From: Avena insularis
Taxonomy: Eukaryota; Streptophyta; Magnoliopsida; Poales; Poaceae
NCBI GenBank assembly: GCA_023614405.1
Contig: CM042687.1
Span: 261,745,480-261,809,479 of the forward strand
Length of the DNA: 64,000 nt
Direction of reading: 5' to 3'
The stretch's first letter is position 1. Each line of letters opens with the position of its first letter. The notes under the pieces are model-generated. The model was not told the origin of the DNA. It searched no databases and saw nothing but the letters and a program-made list of their open reading frames with translations. Made by a program: the position numbers and the translations under genes. This document shows positions 11,766-23,452 of the stretch, piece after piece.

Positions 11766-12901
11766 CCATTACAACCTTTAGAGATTCTGGAATGGAAGTG
11801 GAAAGAAATTGGTATGGATTTTATCATTTGATTACCCATGACAGCAAAGCGGAAGGATATGATATGGGTGATTATGGAAAGATTCACCAAAAGTGTACAT
11901 TTTATTCCTATAAACCAATAAGATAATGCAGAGAAATTAGTTGAAATTTATGTCAAAGAGATAGTGAGTAAGCACGAAGTACCCAAGAAGATTGTATCAG
12001 ATAGAGGATCTGTGTTTACTTTAGCATTTTGGAAACAATTACATGAGGCACTTGGTTCAAAATTGGATTTTAGCACAAGCTATCATCCAGAGACTGGAGG
12101 TCAGACAGAAAGAAGTAATCAAATCCTAGAAGATATGCTCAAAGCTTGTGCATTAGATTTTGGAGGTTCGTGGGAAGTCATCTACCTTTAGTAGAATTTT
12201 GCTACAATAGTAACTATTAGAGTAGTATGAAGGCAACACCATATCAAGTACTTTACAGAATAAAGTGTAGATCACCAATATGTTGGTATGAACCTGGTAG
12301 TAGCAAATAATTTGCACCAGACTATATCAAAGAGAAGTGGGATATCATTGACATTATTAGAGATCGATTGAAGGTAGCTCAAAGTCAATAAAAGAGTTAT
12401 GTTGATCAAAGTCGAAGATCATGGCATCCAGAAGTGGGAGATATGGTATATCTCAAGGTAATTCCAATGAAGGGAGTCAAGATATTCGGGGTTAAAGGAA
12501 AATTAAGTCCAACATATATCGGACCATTAAAAATACCGAGTCAGAATAGAACAATAGCTTATGCTCTAGAGTTACCAAAAATACTGACTCAAGTTCACAA
12601 TGTTTTTCATGTGTCACAAATCCAAAAATGTCTTGAAGTTCCAGATTATGCAGTTACACATCAAGAGATTGAGTTACAAGCAGATTTGACCTATGTCGAA
12701 AAACCTTGTAAGGTTCTGGAAGAAAACAGGAAAAGATTAAGAAATAGAACAATCAAGTACTACAAAGTACAACGGGAACATCACCCTGAACGAGAAGCAA
12801 CTTGGGAAAAAGAAGATGATTTACGAGAAACTTATCCAGAATTATTCAGGTACACATCAGCAAACTTTGGGACGAAATTTAATTTAAGGGGGGGTCTGTA
12901 A
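11766..12901 (+). pseudogene. Integrase core and chromodomain-like C-terminus of element A
   Basis: The piece begins just before the first catalytic Asp (GMDF, GAT at 11817-11819). The second Asp is in SDRGS (12000-12002) and the catalytic Glu in QTERSNQ (12108-12110), giving the D,D35E spacing of the rve integrase core. Stops lie at 11829, 11919, 12218, 12308 and 12389, with a frame change near 12175. From 12434 the frame is open: a GPL/HNVFHVSQI region and then a C-terminal segment with LRNRTI..VQ..HHPEREATWE..DDL, which resembles the chromodomain of Tekay/Del chromoviruses. Such modules can guide integration to chromatin. The stop codon TAA (12899-12901) is formed by the first bases of the 3' LTR. 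Confidence 0.85.
12885..12896 (+). other. Polypurine tract of element A
   Basis: A run of A and G ending aaggggggg-tc lies directly before the LTR start at 12897. This is where plus-strand DNA synthesis is primed in LTR retrotransposons. It overlaps the last codons of the pol frame. Confidence 0.8.
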
Positions 12902-15900
12902 CATCCCAACATTTAGGAACAAACAAAGGGTAGAAATAGGAATCTGAGCATTTGCATGCATTTATCTCTAAAATCTAGGTAATTTTTTTCCAAGCAAAAA
13001 CTTATAGAGATTAGAGTTTCTTTCACTATATAGAGGTAGGTTTAGCTCTTTATAGTGATTGCTATAAATTTTGACATGATCTTTAAGAATTTAAAGGATT
13101 TTGGGGAAGCAATTTGAATTCAGATTTGAAATTTAAATCATTTGGAAAAGATTTGAAAATTAGAAGTAATTAGTATTAAATTGTTTTCCAAAATGATTTA
13201 GTTAATATTGTTTGCATATATGATATTTATAAACAAAATTGAAAATCAATAGAATAATTTAAAGAAGAAAGTATCATTTATTTCTTTTCTTAATTCAATT
13301 ACAATAATACAGATACAAATATATATATCAAACAAGTTTATTACAGGAGCAATTTACAATAAATAGGAAACTTTATTGAATAAATAAATGTTATTACAAA
13401 GATTCCTTACAAGTGAATAAATAAAAGATTACAAAGAAATTTAATAAAGGAAACTAAACTAGTTCCTAATTAATTTCTAGTCTAGTCTTCCTAATCTCCA
13501 ATGCATAATCTTGTACCTGTGAACACAGAAGCTAACAAAAGAGGTTAAGGTTAAATAAATTTCTCTTAGCCATGAACAGTGAAATGCGCTGCTTAATTTG
13601 CATAATTGATCAAATGAATGTAATAGGGGCTAATTTCACCAATGTATAATCTTTTCTTATCAGAATATTGGCCTTTGAACCACATCATTAAATAGGGGCA
13701 AGTTTCACATTTACAACAAAGTAAAATGGTCATCACAGGATAATATCAATGGCCATTCGAAACAATCCATAGGAAAATATCTCAATCTTTGAAACTTGAG
13801 TCAAGTGGAACCCACCTGTAAGCAACTTGTTCACTGCATGCATGTTGTGTGTTGTCAACACAACAACAACAATCTAATACACATAAAAGAGATCACATAG
13901 CCGCAACACAATTACTAGCTACTACACTAGTTTCTATCTATCTCATATCACCATCAAGCTCTCAAGAACACAGCTAAAACCACAATAGATCTTGCTAGAT
14001 AGCCAATAGATCAACCAAACCATCAACACAGAAAACCAACCAGATCATCAACAAGATGGTGACCTAATGGAGGGGGTGGTGTAGGAGGACATCAAGGTCA
14101 AGCAGGAGCTCGTAGGAGCTAGGAGGAGCAGGGCCAGTACCAGGAAGTGCAGAACAAGGCCAGGGAAGAAGAAACAGTTCCAGTAGCAAGCAAGCTAAGC
14201 AACCAAGAAATAGCACATCAACCACCATAGTATCATCACCAACAGCATCTGATTGGTGAGTTTTCAACAAGATCTTTATTTTCATAGATCTTATCCATTC
14301 CATAAGAACATGATTTGTTCCATCAAGATTCTTCTCAGCAATACATCCAAGTGAGTTATATATTCATCCTTCAAGAAAGTTAAATAGCCAAGAATAAATC
14401 TATTCAAACCCATAGCCAAGATCTCGGCCTTTGCATCATTGATCTTAGATGGTACTCTCTAGTTTTATAACAAGATGCCAAGGAATTCATTGATTACCAC
14501 TACTTGGCACGTAGCACCTCAGTAGTGACTTCATCTTATAAATTTCTCTTATAAAGTAAGAATCAGTCATAACATCTCTTACAAAGTTTATCCAATCATC
14601 TTCCTAAAAACTCTAGGAATCATTGTTTATGAACTATCTGTCATGGAACACCTGAAAAGGGAGGCAGCAGACAAAAACATTTGTTTTTACCTAGAAGTGC
14701 CTCATACCAGCATCATAGGCTAAGATATCTATCAAGTATAGCCATGTATTTGATAGAAATTCTTCAAAGCTTACAAGATAAGCCAATCCAAAGTATAGTT
14801 TATGAAAAAACTCAACAATAAACAGGAATTGTGTACCAATTAGTAGATGATGTCACAATAACCATGCTTGTTAAGCAATCCATATACGTAGGCTTCATAG
14901 CCAAATCTTCTCAAAGAGATCATTAATCATTTTCCTAAAAATAACAGTTAGGAATCATTTCTATTCATCTAAAATGCATCACCAATCCAATCCAATACAA
15001 AACAGTAAGTACAAGTTCAGATAACAGTTCACTGACAGAAACCACTATCAACATCCAAAACCATAGTATAGTCGTGAATTCTACATAACCTAGGTTCAGT
15101 AGGTAATCCCATAAAGTAATTTCATCAGCCTAAATAAGCATTGTACCAAGGGATGAACAATAGCATATAGGAGTGAACCCTAGTGAAGTGGCCAAACTAA
15201 TTAGGGTTCATATTCAGTAAGCACACAGAGGGTAGCAAGGTAAGACAGAGAACAATAGGGGAACTGGAAATGAACTCATGCGTGGTCCTTGCTGAAGATT
15301 GGTAGAGGAAGCAGTAGGGCCGACGAACGTGTACATGGAAGCATGGGGAGCACCCGAAGGCGCCGCGACCGTGCCAAGCCACAACACAGCAGCCACAAGA
15401 GAATGAGCAACACAGGCGGCACCACACAGCCACCAGAGCACCAGGGTAGCACCACAGAGGTGGCGAAGCACCGAATCACCAGCAACAACCGAACCCTAGG
15501 TTTCGGGATGGAAACAGCGTGATCGGGGGATACCTCTAGCGCCGAACCACGCTGGACCAGCCGACGAAGCATCATCGACTGAGTCATCTCGCATCACAGC
15601 GGCAACCAGGGAGGACAGAGGCGGCCGGAATCGCATGGCGACGGCGGCAGCACCACATCGCCATGAAGGGGAACGAGAGAAGAGAACATGAGTGCGCGTG
15701 GGAGAGAGGGGTACTGGGCCGGTCTGGGCTAGTACCGAGTGAGCCAAGGGGTTTTACGAAACCCAGATGGGCCGGGTCAGGGCTGAGCCAGCCTAGTGGG
15801 CCAGGTTCAGGTTATAAAAGGAAAAGAAACTAAATTGTTAAAATACCAAAATACCCCTAGAACTAAATAGATTCTAAGAAATTGAATAAAAATCTAAAAA

Positions 15901-16875
15901 TACAAATAATATATCTATGAGTTCATAAAAATATAAGCTACCCAATAAAATTAAGAATTCTATCTTTAATAGAATAAATTTAGGTTAATTATTTTTATAA
16001 TATATATTCCTTATGGAATTTTATAAAAATAAATATAATACCTACAAATTAAATAAAATTCACTTTTACAATTCTAAATAGATATAGTATTTTATAAAAA
16101 TACTCACTTGTTAATTAGAGTAGCAAAAGAAATTTCTCTAAAATCAAAAACATTTATTATTAAATAGAATTTTAAGAAAATAATATTAATATTTAAAATT
16201 AAATATAAATTAGTTTACACTCTTATATTAATGTATTATACCACAAAAATATTAAATATAATATTTACAAGATTCTAGGAATTATCCACTAACAACTTTC
16301 TTTTCATAATAAAGGAATTTAAGAATTTAATAAGGTAGGTAAAACACACAAAGAATATAAATAATAATATTATGCATTGCATTACTACGCATATTCATTG
16401 TTATTTATTTTCATATTGTCCTTACCGAGCAATAATGGTGTTTTGTATAAATAGAATCTCAAGGCCGAGTGCAAGCATCCGACTTCACTACCTTGCAGTC
16501 ACAAGGCAAGTTCTACACTTGCTCATGTGCTTTGATGAGTTTTATCAAAGTAATTGCAAATTGTGTGTTATCATCTATGTTCTGAAAGGAAGAGATAAAA
16601 TACTATTTTCTCAAACAAATAAAGTGTTTTTATCATCCTATATGGTGATAAATTTAAGTTTGGTAATGGAACTTAGGTTTCCATCCATAGTGAGATTCAT
16701 CACATAGGAATTAATAAACCATAACATCAGTGATTCTAGCGTCGTATATTATGCGTTAACCATGAGATTTGGAATGGGACAGAAAAGTCAGTTGGATCTT
16801 GTTCCTTTCGTATGTAGGCAATACGACCTTAACGTGACACTGTGATTCCTTGTGCGGGTCCAGTATATGGGTGGG
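12897..16875 (+). repeat. 3' LTR of element A, first part
   Basis: The LTR starts TGTAACATCCC right after the polypurine tract. It is AT-rich to about 15190, GC-rich at about 15290-15830, then AT-rich again with the tract shared with the 5' LTR. The TATA box copy is at 16446-16454. It is interrupted by element B; the 5-bp gtggg at 16871-16875 is repeated at 23453-23457. The reading frame at 16372-16707 also occurs in the 5' LTR (2453-2788) and is only a conserved LTR stretch, not a gene. Positions 12897 to about 15680 have no counterpart in the visible 5' LTR because of the insertion there. Confidence 0.85.
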
Positions 16876-18389
16876 TGATACGTCGGAAACGTATCTATAA
16901 TTTTTTATGCTCCATGCTTGTTTAGTATGCTTTGCTTTGTCTACACTTTGAGGTGCTTTTTACATATTTTCTGGTACTAACCTATTAACAAGTTGCCACA
17001 GTGCCAGTTGCCTGTTTTCGGCTGTTTTTGGTTCCAGAAAAGCTAGTCAGGAAATATTCTCGGAATTAGACGGGACAAACGTCAAAGTCAATTACTTTCC
17101 GTGGAGAACAAGAAGTCCAAAGGGGAGCCGGAGAGGCAAGCCAGGGTGTCCAGACCCACCCTAGGCGCGGGTGGGCCCTACCCCTCGCCTGGGAGGGGTG
17201 TGGGGCCCCTGGCCGCCTCCTCGGCCTCCCCCTTCGCCTATAAGAAGCCGCCGATGCAGAAACCCTAAGTACCCGATCAATATTCCACGAAACCTTCTGT
17301 AGCCGCCGCCACCGTCGTCCCTAGATCGGGGGGATCTGAAGTTATTCCCGGCACCCTGCCGGAGGGGAAATCATCCCGGAGGCCTTCTCTCCGGTATGAT
17401 GCGTGAGTAGTTCCACCTTGGACTATGGGTCCATGTAGTAGCTAGATGGTTGTATATCCTCCTTGTGCTTTCATGTATAGATCTTGTGAGCTCCGTTCAT
17501 GATCAAGATATAATCTATTTGTAATCATGCATGTTGTGTTTGCGGGGATCCGATGGATATTGAGATTATGATGTTGGTTTGATTAATGGTTTTGTCTTTA
17601 TGATTCTATCATGTCTGTGTTGTTTGTGATCTTGCATGCTCTCTGTTGTTAGTAGCTATCTTGGCCGAGTAGTTGCTAGTGACTCCAAGAGGGAGTATTT
17701 ATGCTCGATAGTGGGTTCATGCCTCTTGTTTCCAGAGAATTGACAGAAATCTCTTCGGTTGTGTATGTGTTGTTGCTACTAGGAAGAAAATAACGGTCTC
17801 TTGTTCATGGAACATGTGGACTATTTACCTTACACACTTTTATTGAAGCAGTTGTCTGTTGCTTGCAACTTAATACTGGAGGGGGTTCGGATGATTACCT
17901 AAACGTGGACTTCTAGTCATAGATGCATTTGGATGGCGGTCTATGTATCTTGTTGTATTTCCCAGTCGAATCTCATAGGATATTTCTGACTAGTAATTGC
18001 ATTGTTATGCCTTGCTCAGTTCCTATCAATTGCCCCGCTGTAATTTGTTTACCCTTCATGCCATGTTGTTTATCTAAGGAGAGCACCTCTAGTGAACTAT
18101 GGACCCCGGTCCAATCTTTACCATTGATATATCTTTACCATTACCTTCCACACCATACGTTTAATCCTTTGTTACAGCAAACCGGTGAGCTTGACAACCT
18201 CACTATTTATTGGGGCAAAGTCTTGAGTTTGTGTTGTGCAGGTCTCCGCGTTGCTTGCAACACATGTGTGACATTTCCTTCCTCCTTCTAGTTCGATAAC
18301 CTCGGTCTCTACTGAGGGAAGACTTGCTGCTGTGCTCATCACACCTTGCTCTTGGGGTTTCCAACGAAGTGCTCCCACGTCAAGCACCA
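16876..18389 (+). repeat. 5' LTR of element B
   Basis: The LTR starts TGATACGTCGG with the terminal hairpin GATACGT-N5-ACGTATC (16877-16895) and ends GTCAAGCACCA. A TATA-like ctataag is near 17238, after a GC-rich stretch. The 3' copy lacks about 55 bp of the GC-rich stretch near 17165-17220. Confidence 0.9.
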
Positions 18390-18399
18390 ACAAGTTTTC

Positions 18400-18417
18400 T
18401 GGTGCCGTTTCCAGGGA
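18400..18417 (+). other. Primer binding site of element B (tRNA-Asp type)
   Basis: The sequence tggtgccgtttccaggga lies 10 nt after the LTR. It matches, with a few changes, the complement of the 3' end of plant tRNA-Asp (TGGCGCCGTTGCCGGGGA). Athila-type elements commonly use this primer. Confidence 0.8.
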
Positions 18418-18617
18418 GGCTAAGGACGTCTTCACTAGGGGAGTCCTTCACTTCCTTTCTCTTTACTTTGTTTTTAGTTTGATTTGTTTCTTTTGCTTGG
18501 TTTTGTTTGCCTCTTTCCAAAAGACCCAAAAAATTAGTCTAGTTTGGTTTGCTTTAATTATTCAAAAACACAAAAAATTTAGTTTCTGCTCTAGTAGCCA
18601 CATTGTTCTATCTCACC

Positions 18618-19133
18618 ATGTTGCTCCCCAAGTTCGCCCTGAAAGATCTTGCGATAGGTAGTGGCTACATGATTGGGAAAGATAATATTGAAGAATTCTT
18701 TAATCATGTTAGCAAGCATGAGGATATTAAGGATAAATCTATAGCAGAGCTTGCTCCTAATTATGAGACCATTGTAGCTTCTTTAGTTCACATGTTGGAG
18801 GCTAGGTTTGTTAGCCTTAACCCCTTCATACAATTCTTGTTCCTAAAACTAAAAGAAGAAAAGAATGCTGAAAAGAGAGAATTCATCCTTGAAACTTTAT
18901 CAAAAGAGTTTAATGATGTTGCTAGGGAAGCCAAAAAGGTCTTTGAACGTTTCAATATGCTAGGTTCAAGTGTAGATGTTGTGGGTATTTCTGATAAAAC
19001 TAAGCCTAGAGAGGAATTTAAGATACCCATACCCTTTAAGCTTGTTGGAATGCATGAGGATTTTGAAAAGAATTTTGATTGGATTGCCCCTGAAAATCTT
19101 TTTGATGAAAGTAGTAAACCAAAGAGTGATTAG
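18618..19133 (+). CDS. 171-codon frame of non-autonomous element B
   Basis: An ATG at 18618 (context accATGt) opens a frame of 171 codons ending in TAG. It is the only sizeable frame in the element. The product is hydrophilic and rich in Glu and Lys, and looks mostly helical, with a segment LKEEKNAEKREF near residue 75 and a repeated Phe-Asp/Glu pattern toward the end (EDFEKNFDW). I see no zinc knuckle, protease or polymerase motif, and no clear similarity to element C Gag. It may be a remnant or a specialised packaging protein of this non-autonomous group. The frame is uninterrupted although the LTRs have diverged, but one short frame could stay open by chance. Function unknown. Confidence 0.5.
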   Translation: MLLPKFALKDLAIGSGYMIGKDNIEEFFNHVSKHEDIKDKSIAELAPNYETIVASLVHMLEARFVSLNPFIQFLFLKLKEEKNAEKREFILETLSKEFNDVAREAKKVFERFNMLGSSVDVVGISDKTKPREEFKIPIPFKLVGMHEDFEKNFDWIAPENLFDESSKPKSD

Positions 19134-21945
19134 AAGGGATCCTCCAAAACCCATTTGGATGAGATACCTTTCATAGTTGAAGAATTTGCAAGTATTGATC
19201 TTAATGCTTCTTCATTTGAAAATAATTGATTCTTCTTGCTTCTTGTGCCTAACTTAAATGCGTTAAAGATAAGTACTTGTTGGGAGATAACCCAAGAGTT
19301 TCCTTGAGTATTGGAAGTTATTACTTCATTAATGACCTCTCCTTATCCTTTTTTTTGCTTTTTGTGCCAAGAATGACCTCTAATGAGAGGGAAGTAAGAT
19401 TTGGGGAGTTGTTGTTCCGAAACAGATTTATGTCCTCCACCAAACAAATTTGTGAAGAGTCTCTGTAACTCAGATTGAGCTCAAAATTTACTAATGAATC
19501 CCCCAGTATGTTATCTAACTTTCGTTAGTTCAACACTTTTTGATTTGAGAAACATAAGATGTTCGAAAAAATCGGTTTCTACCTGTTGGTCTGTTTTGAC
19601 AGATTTCTGCCATTATTTGCATTTGCTTCTTATTGATTCCTTTTTGAGTTCTAATTAGGTGAATTGAGATTTTTGAAGGAGTTACTGCAGGAGATTGTGT
19701 TTTTAGTGAAAACCCTTGCTGTTCCAAAGCTTTGCCATAGGTCTAATATCTTTTGAATAAGCTAATGTTGCTAATGAAGATTGAGTGAAGTTCTGTATGA
19801 AGCAAAAATTTCAGGTGTAGAGAGAGAATGATGCAATGAGATTAAGAATGGACAAAATCTCAATCTTGGGATGCCACCATGGTGTAACCCCAAGAAATAT
19901 CCAAGAGGTACAAGCGTTAAAGCTTGGGGATGCCCAATGCATCCCCTTCTTCATCAATAAAAAGCTCAGATCTGTCTAGACACTTCGGTTTTTATTATTT
20001 CATGCACAGTTGTGTTGTTCTTGGAGCGTCTTAGTTTTCAATTGCTTTGCTTAGTTTGTTTAGTTTGCTTTATTAGTTTGGACCCTCGTTCTTGCTGTCT
20101 TGTTGCAAATAAGTTGCTTGGTGTTGGAAAGGAGTAGTAAGTTCTTGCTTGTAAGTGCAAGAGGAGCTTGCATTGACTATGACTTAGACTTTAGCATGAC
20201 ATGCTAGGTGTTGTTTTGATCTTATGATTAGTGATTATTGTTGTAGAATGTCTTGTTCCAAACAATTGGGATTGCTTAGTGTGTCTTGAATAAATTATGC
20301 GTTGTTTTAGCATGCAAAAAGCATAGTATTGTGGTATTCTCCTTTGATGCTTTGCTTGGGTTGACTTGGAACATGCTAACACCATGTTATGACTCTCACA
20401 AGTCACCATTGGCCTCTATGATCATTTAGTCCTTGACTTGTAGTACCACTCTTTGCTTTGATTAGTAATGCTTTGTTGCACTGCATGATTATGGCCATTA
20501 TTGCTCTCTTAGTTGGTTGCTCCCAGTCTTTTGCTAGCCTCCACTTGTATGAGTAAGCTCTACTCATGCTTACAACTCCCAAGAAACCAAGTTATTCCAA
20601 AGTGTCCACTATAAAGTCCTATGCATGGTGTGTTACACCATTCCAAGTATATTCTTGTTTTCAGCTATCTTCCAATTAAAAAATATTTTGTTATGTGAAA
20701 ACTTAGTGATTAAAGCCCTCACAAACTTGATGGCACACTTTATATTCTTTGCCCCTAATAATCTTGAACCATTGTGTCATCTTTGTTGTATATGCTTGCA
20801 CTTATATGTTGGAATTAGCAGAACCGTGCTGTCACGAAGAACGTTTTCAACATTGCACTTGTACTTTGTACTCAGTTGATATCATGCTCTTTTTTATATG
20901 GATGTCACCGCTGTGAAATAAAAAGGGAACTTGTAAGTCCATGGAGTTTGTATTCTGTGTTAGAGAAACGCCTGGGCCGCTAGCCTAAGCCATGCCTAAT
21001 CATGGTGGAAACTTGCAGCATCACCATAGTGACATCTATGAAGGAGTCTTCTTATAAAAAAAGAGACACAGTGAGAAAATAGGAAAGAGAGAAAAAAGCA
21101 CCATATTCCCATGGTAAATAAGAATATTGCTGAGATGCTCATTGTCTGCTTGCCTTGTCATTTTGGTTATGGGATAGCTCTTGTACCATGTGCAAGGGGT
21201 ACCTCGTTGGCGGTTCTCTATGATATGCAAATACTTACAATGACAAGAACTTACAGGTGACTGAAGTTGAGTAGCATGAGGTGTGGACCTCGTATTCAAG
21301 ACTTGAGATTGCCAACTTATACTTCATCAAGCATATACTCCATCTTTGTTCACTTTAAACTTAATCACTTCAAGATGCTTATGATAGGGGCAATGAGGGA
21401 TGAAAGCTAACAAGTACCATAATTTTTGGAAGCTCTTTTTGAAACTTGAAATCCCTGCTTCCTTTATAAGAAAGGCTTTTCTTCCACATTATTTTAGTCT
21501 CCGTCTTCTACCTTTAGGCACCATTAAGATAGCATAGTTGTCATTCTGTGTGCAGTGTTCCAAAGCTTATTGATTGATGCATATTGTGATATTAGTTGCT
21601 CTTGTGCTACTTGTTTCTAGTCACCCTTGTGAACTTTGAAGGTGTCCTATGCATCTATTTGCTACTCTATGAGGGACAAGCTGATTGCCACTATGCCATG
21701 TTTTCTGTATGTGAAACAAACAAACGTTTTTCAATGCATGTTATTCATGATCTTTGTTTGTAGCCTTTCATGTTGCATGCATAGTTACTATATCCTATTG
21801 TCAGAAATCCATCTTTCATGATCATGTTTAGAGTTCTTTGATCCCAGCTTTCAATGCTTGCAAATGGTTAGATCTTCATTGTGAAGGTGCATGTCACCTC
21901 AAAAATTATTCTTTTATCACTTACCTACTCGAGGACGAGCAAGAG
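19134..21945 (+). other. Non-coding internal region of element B
   Basis: There is no credible reading frame. A cttgttgggagataaccca motif near 19277 is of the type found downstream of the coding part in this retrotransposon group. Positions 20630-21300 match element C 55080-55800 in reverse complement at roughly 80 percent or better, including the block gaaacgcctgggccgctagc at about 20966. Such conservation between elements with different LTRs suggests either a shared cis-acting function or exchange of modules. Confidence 0.65.
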
Positions 21946-21962
21946 TTAAGCTTGGGGATGCT
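21946..21962 (+). other. Polypurine tract of element B
   Basis: The sequence taagcttggggatgct lies directly before the 3' LTR. Element C has the matching taagcttgggggagt before its own 3' LTR. Confidence 0.75.
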
Positions 21963-23452
21963 TGATACGTCGGAAACGTATCTATAATTTTTGATGCTCC
22001 ATGCTTGTTTAGTATCTACTTTGCTTTGCTTTGTCTACACTTTGAGGTGCTTTTACATGTTTTCTGGTACTAACCTATTAACAAGTTGCCACAGTGCCAG
22101 TTGCCTTTTTTGCTGTTTTTGGTTCCAGAAAAGCTACTAAGGAAATATTCTCGGAATTGGAAGGGACAAACGTTAAAGTCAATTACTTTCCGTGGGGAAC
22201 AAGAAGTCCATAGGGGAGACGGAGAGGCGTGCCAGGGCAGCCACACCCCCCCTCCTCGGCCTTCCCCTTCGCCTATAAGAAGCCCCCGATGCAGAAACCC
22301 TGAGTACCCGATCAATATTCCACAAAACCTTCTGTAGCCACCGCCACCGTCGTCCCTAGAGCGGGGGGATCTAAAGTTCTTCCCGGCACCCTGCCGGAGG
22401 GGAGATCATCCCGGAGGCCTTCTCTCTGGTATGATGCATGAGTAGTTCCACCTTGGACTATGGGTCCATGTAGTAGCTAGATGTTTGTATCTCCTCCTTG
22501 TGCTTTCATGTATAGATCTTGTGAGCTCCGTTCATGATCAAGATCTAATCTATTTGTAATCATGCATGTTGTGTTTGCGGGGATCCGATGGATATTGAGA
22601 TTATTATGTTGGTTTGATTAATGGTTTTGTCTTTATGATTCTATCATGTCTGTGTTGTTTGTGATCTTGCATGCTCTCCGTTATTAATAGCTATCTTGTC
22701 CGAGTAGTTGCTAGTGACTCCAAGAGGGAGTATTTATGCTCGATAGTGAGTTCATGCCTCTAGTTTCCAAGGGAAGTGACAGAAATATCTTTGGTTGTAG
22801 ATGTGTTGTTGCTACTAGGGAGAAAACAACGGTCTCTTGTTCATGGAACATGTGGACTATTTACCTTACACACTTTGCTTAAAGCACTTGTTTGTTGCTT
22901 GCAACTTAATACTAGAGGGGGTTCGGATGATAACCTGAAGGTGGACTTCTAGTCATATATGCAGTTGGATGGCGGTCTATGTATCTTGTTGTATTGCCCA
23001 ATCAAATCTTATAGGATCTTTCTAACTAGTAATTGCATTGTTATGCCTTGCTCAGTTCCTGTCAATGGCCCCGCTGTAATTTGTGTACCCTTCATGCCAT
23101 GTTTTTTTATCTAAGAAGAGCACCTATAGTGAACTATGGACCCCGGTCCAATCTTTACCATTTATACATCTTCCACTGTTACTTGTTTACTTGCTGCAAA
23201 CCATTACCTTTCACACCATACGTTTAATCCTTTGTTACAGCAAACCGGTGAGCTTTACAACCTCACTGTTCGTTGGGGCAAAGTCTTGAGTTTGTGTTGT
23301 GCAGGTCTCCGCGTTGCTTGCAACACCTGTTTGACGTTTCCTTCCTCCTTCTGGTTCGATAACCTCGGTCTCTACTGAGGGAAGACTTGATGTTGTGCTC
23401 ATCACACCTTGCTCTTGGGGTTTCCACCGAAGTGCTCCCATGTCAAGCACCA
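21963..23452 (+). repeat. 3' LTR of element B
   Basis: This is a 1490-bp copy of the 5' LTR with the same terminal hairpin (21964-21982) and the same end AAGCACCA. It differs from the 5' copy by scattered substitutions and several short indels, including the loss of about 55 bp in the GC-rich part (near 22240). Confidence 0.9.

Larger units (their letters stand above)
16876..23452 (+). mobile_element. Element B: complete non-autonomous Athila-type Gypsy element
   Basis: The element is bounded by 5-bp duplications gtggg (16871-16875, 23453-23457) and has two LTRs of 1514 and 1490 bp. The empty site is visible in the other LTR of element A at about 2950. The internal region is only 3.57 kb: a tRNA-Asp primer site, one frame of 171 codons, a long non-coding stretch and a polypurine tract. 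There is no protease, RT, RNase H or integrase. Its 3' internal stretch (about 20630-21300) matches element C at about 55080-55800 on the minus strand. It therefore probably moved with enzymes from a C-like element. Confidence 0.9.

Noticed and set aside
15197..15747. Several 78-103 codon frames in the 3' LTR of element A
   Set aside because: They lie in the GC-rich part of the LTR on both strands, with no family similarity.
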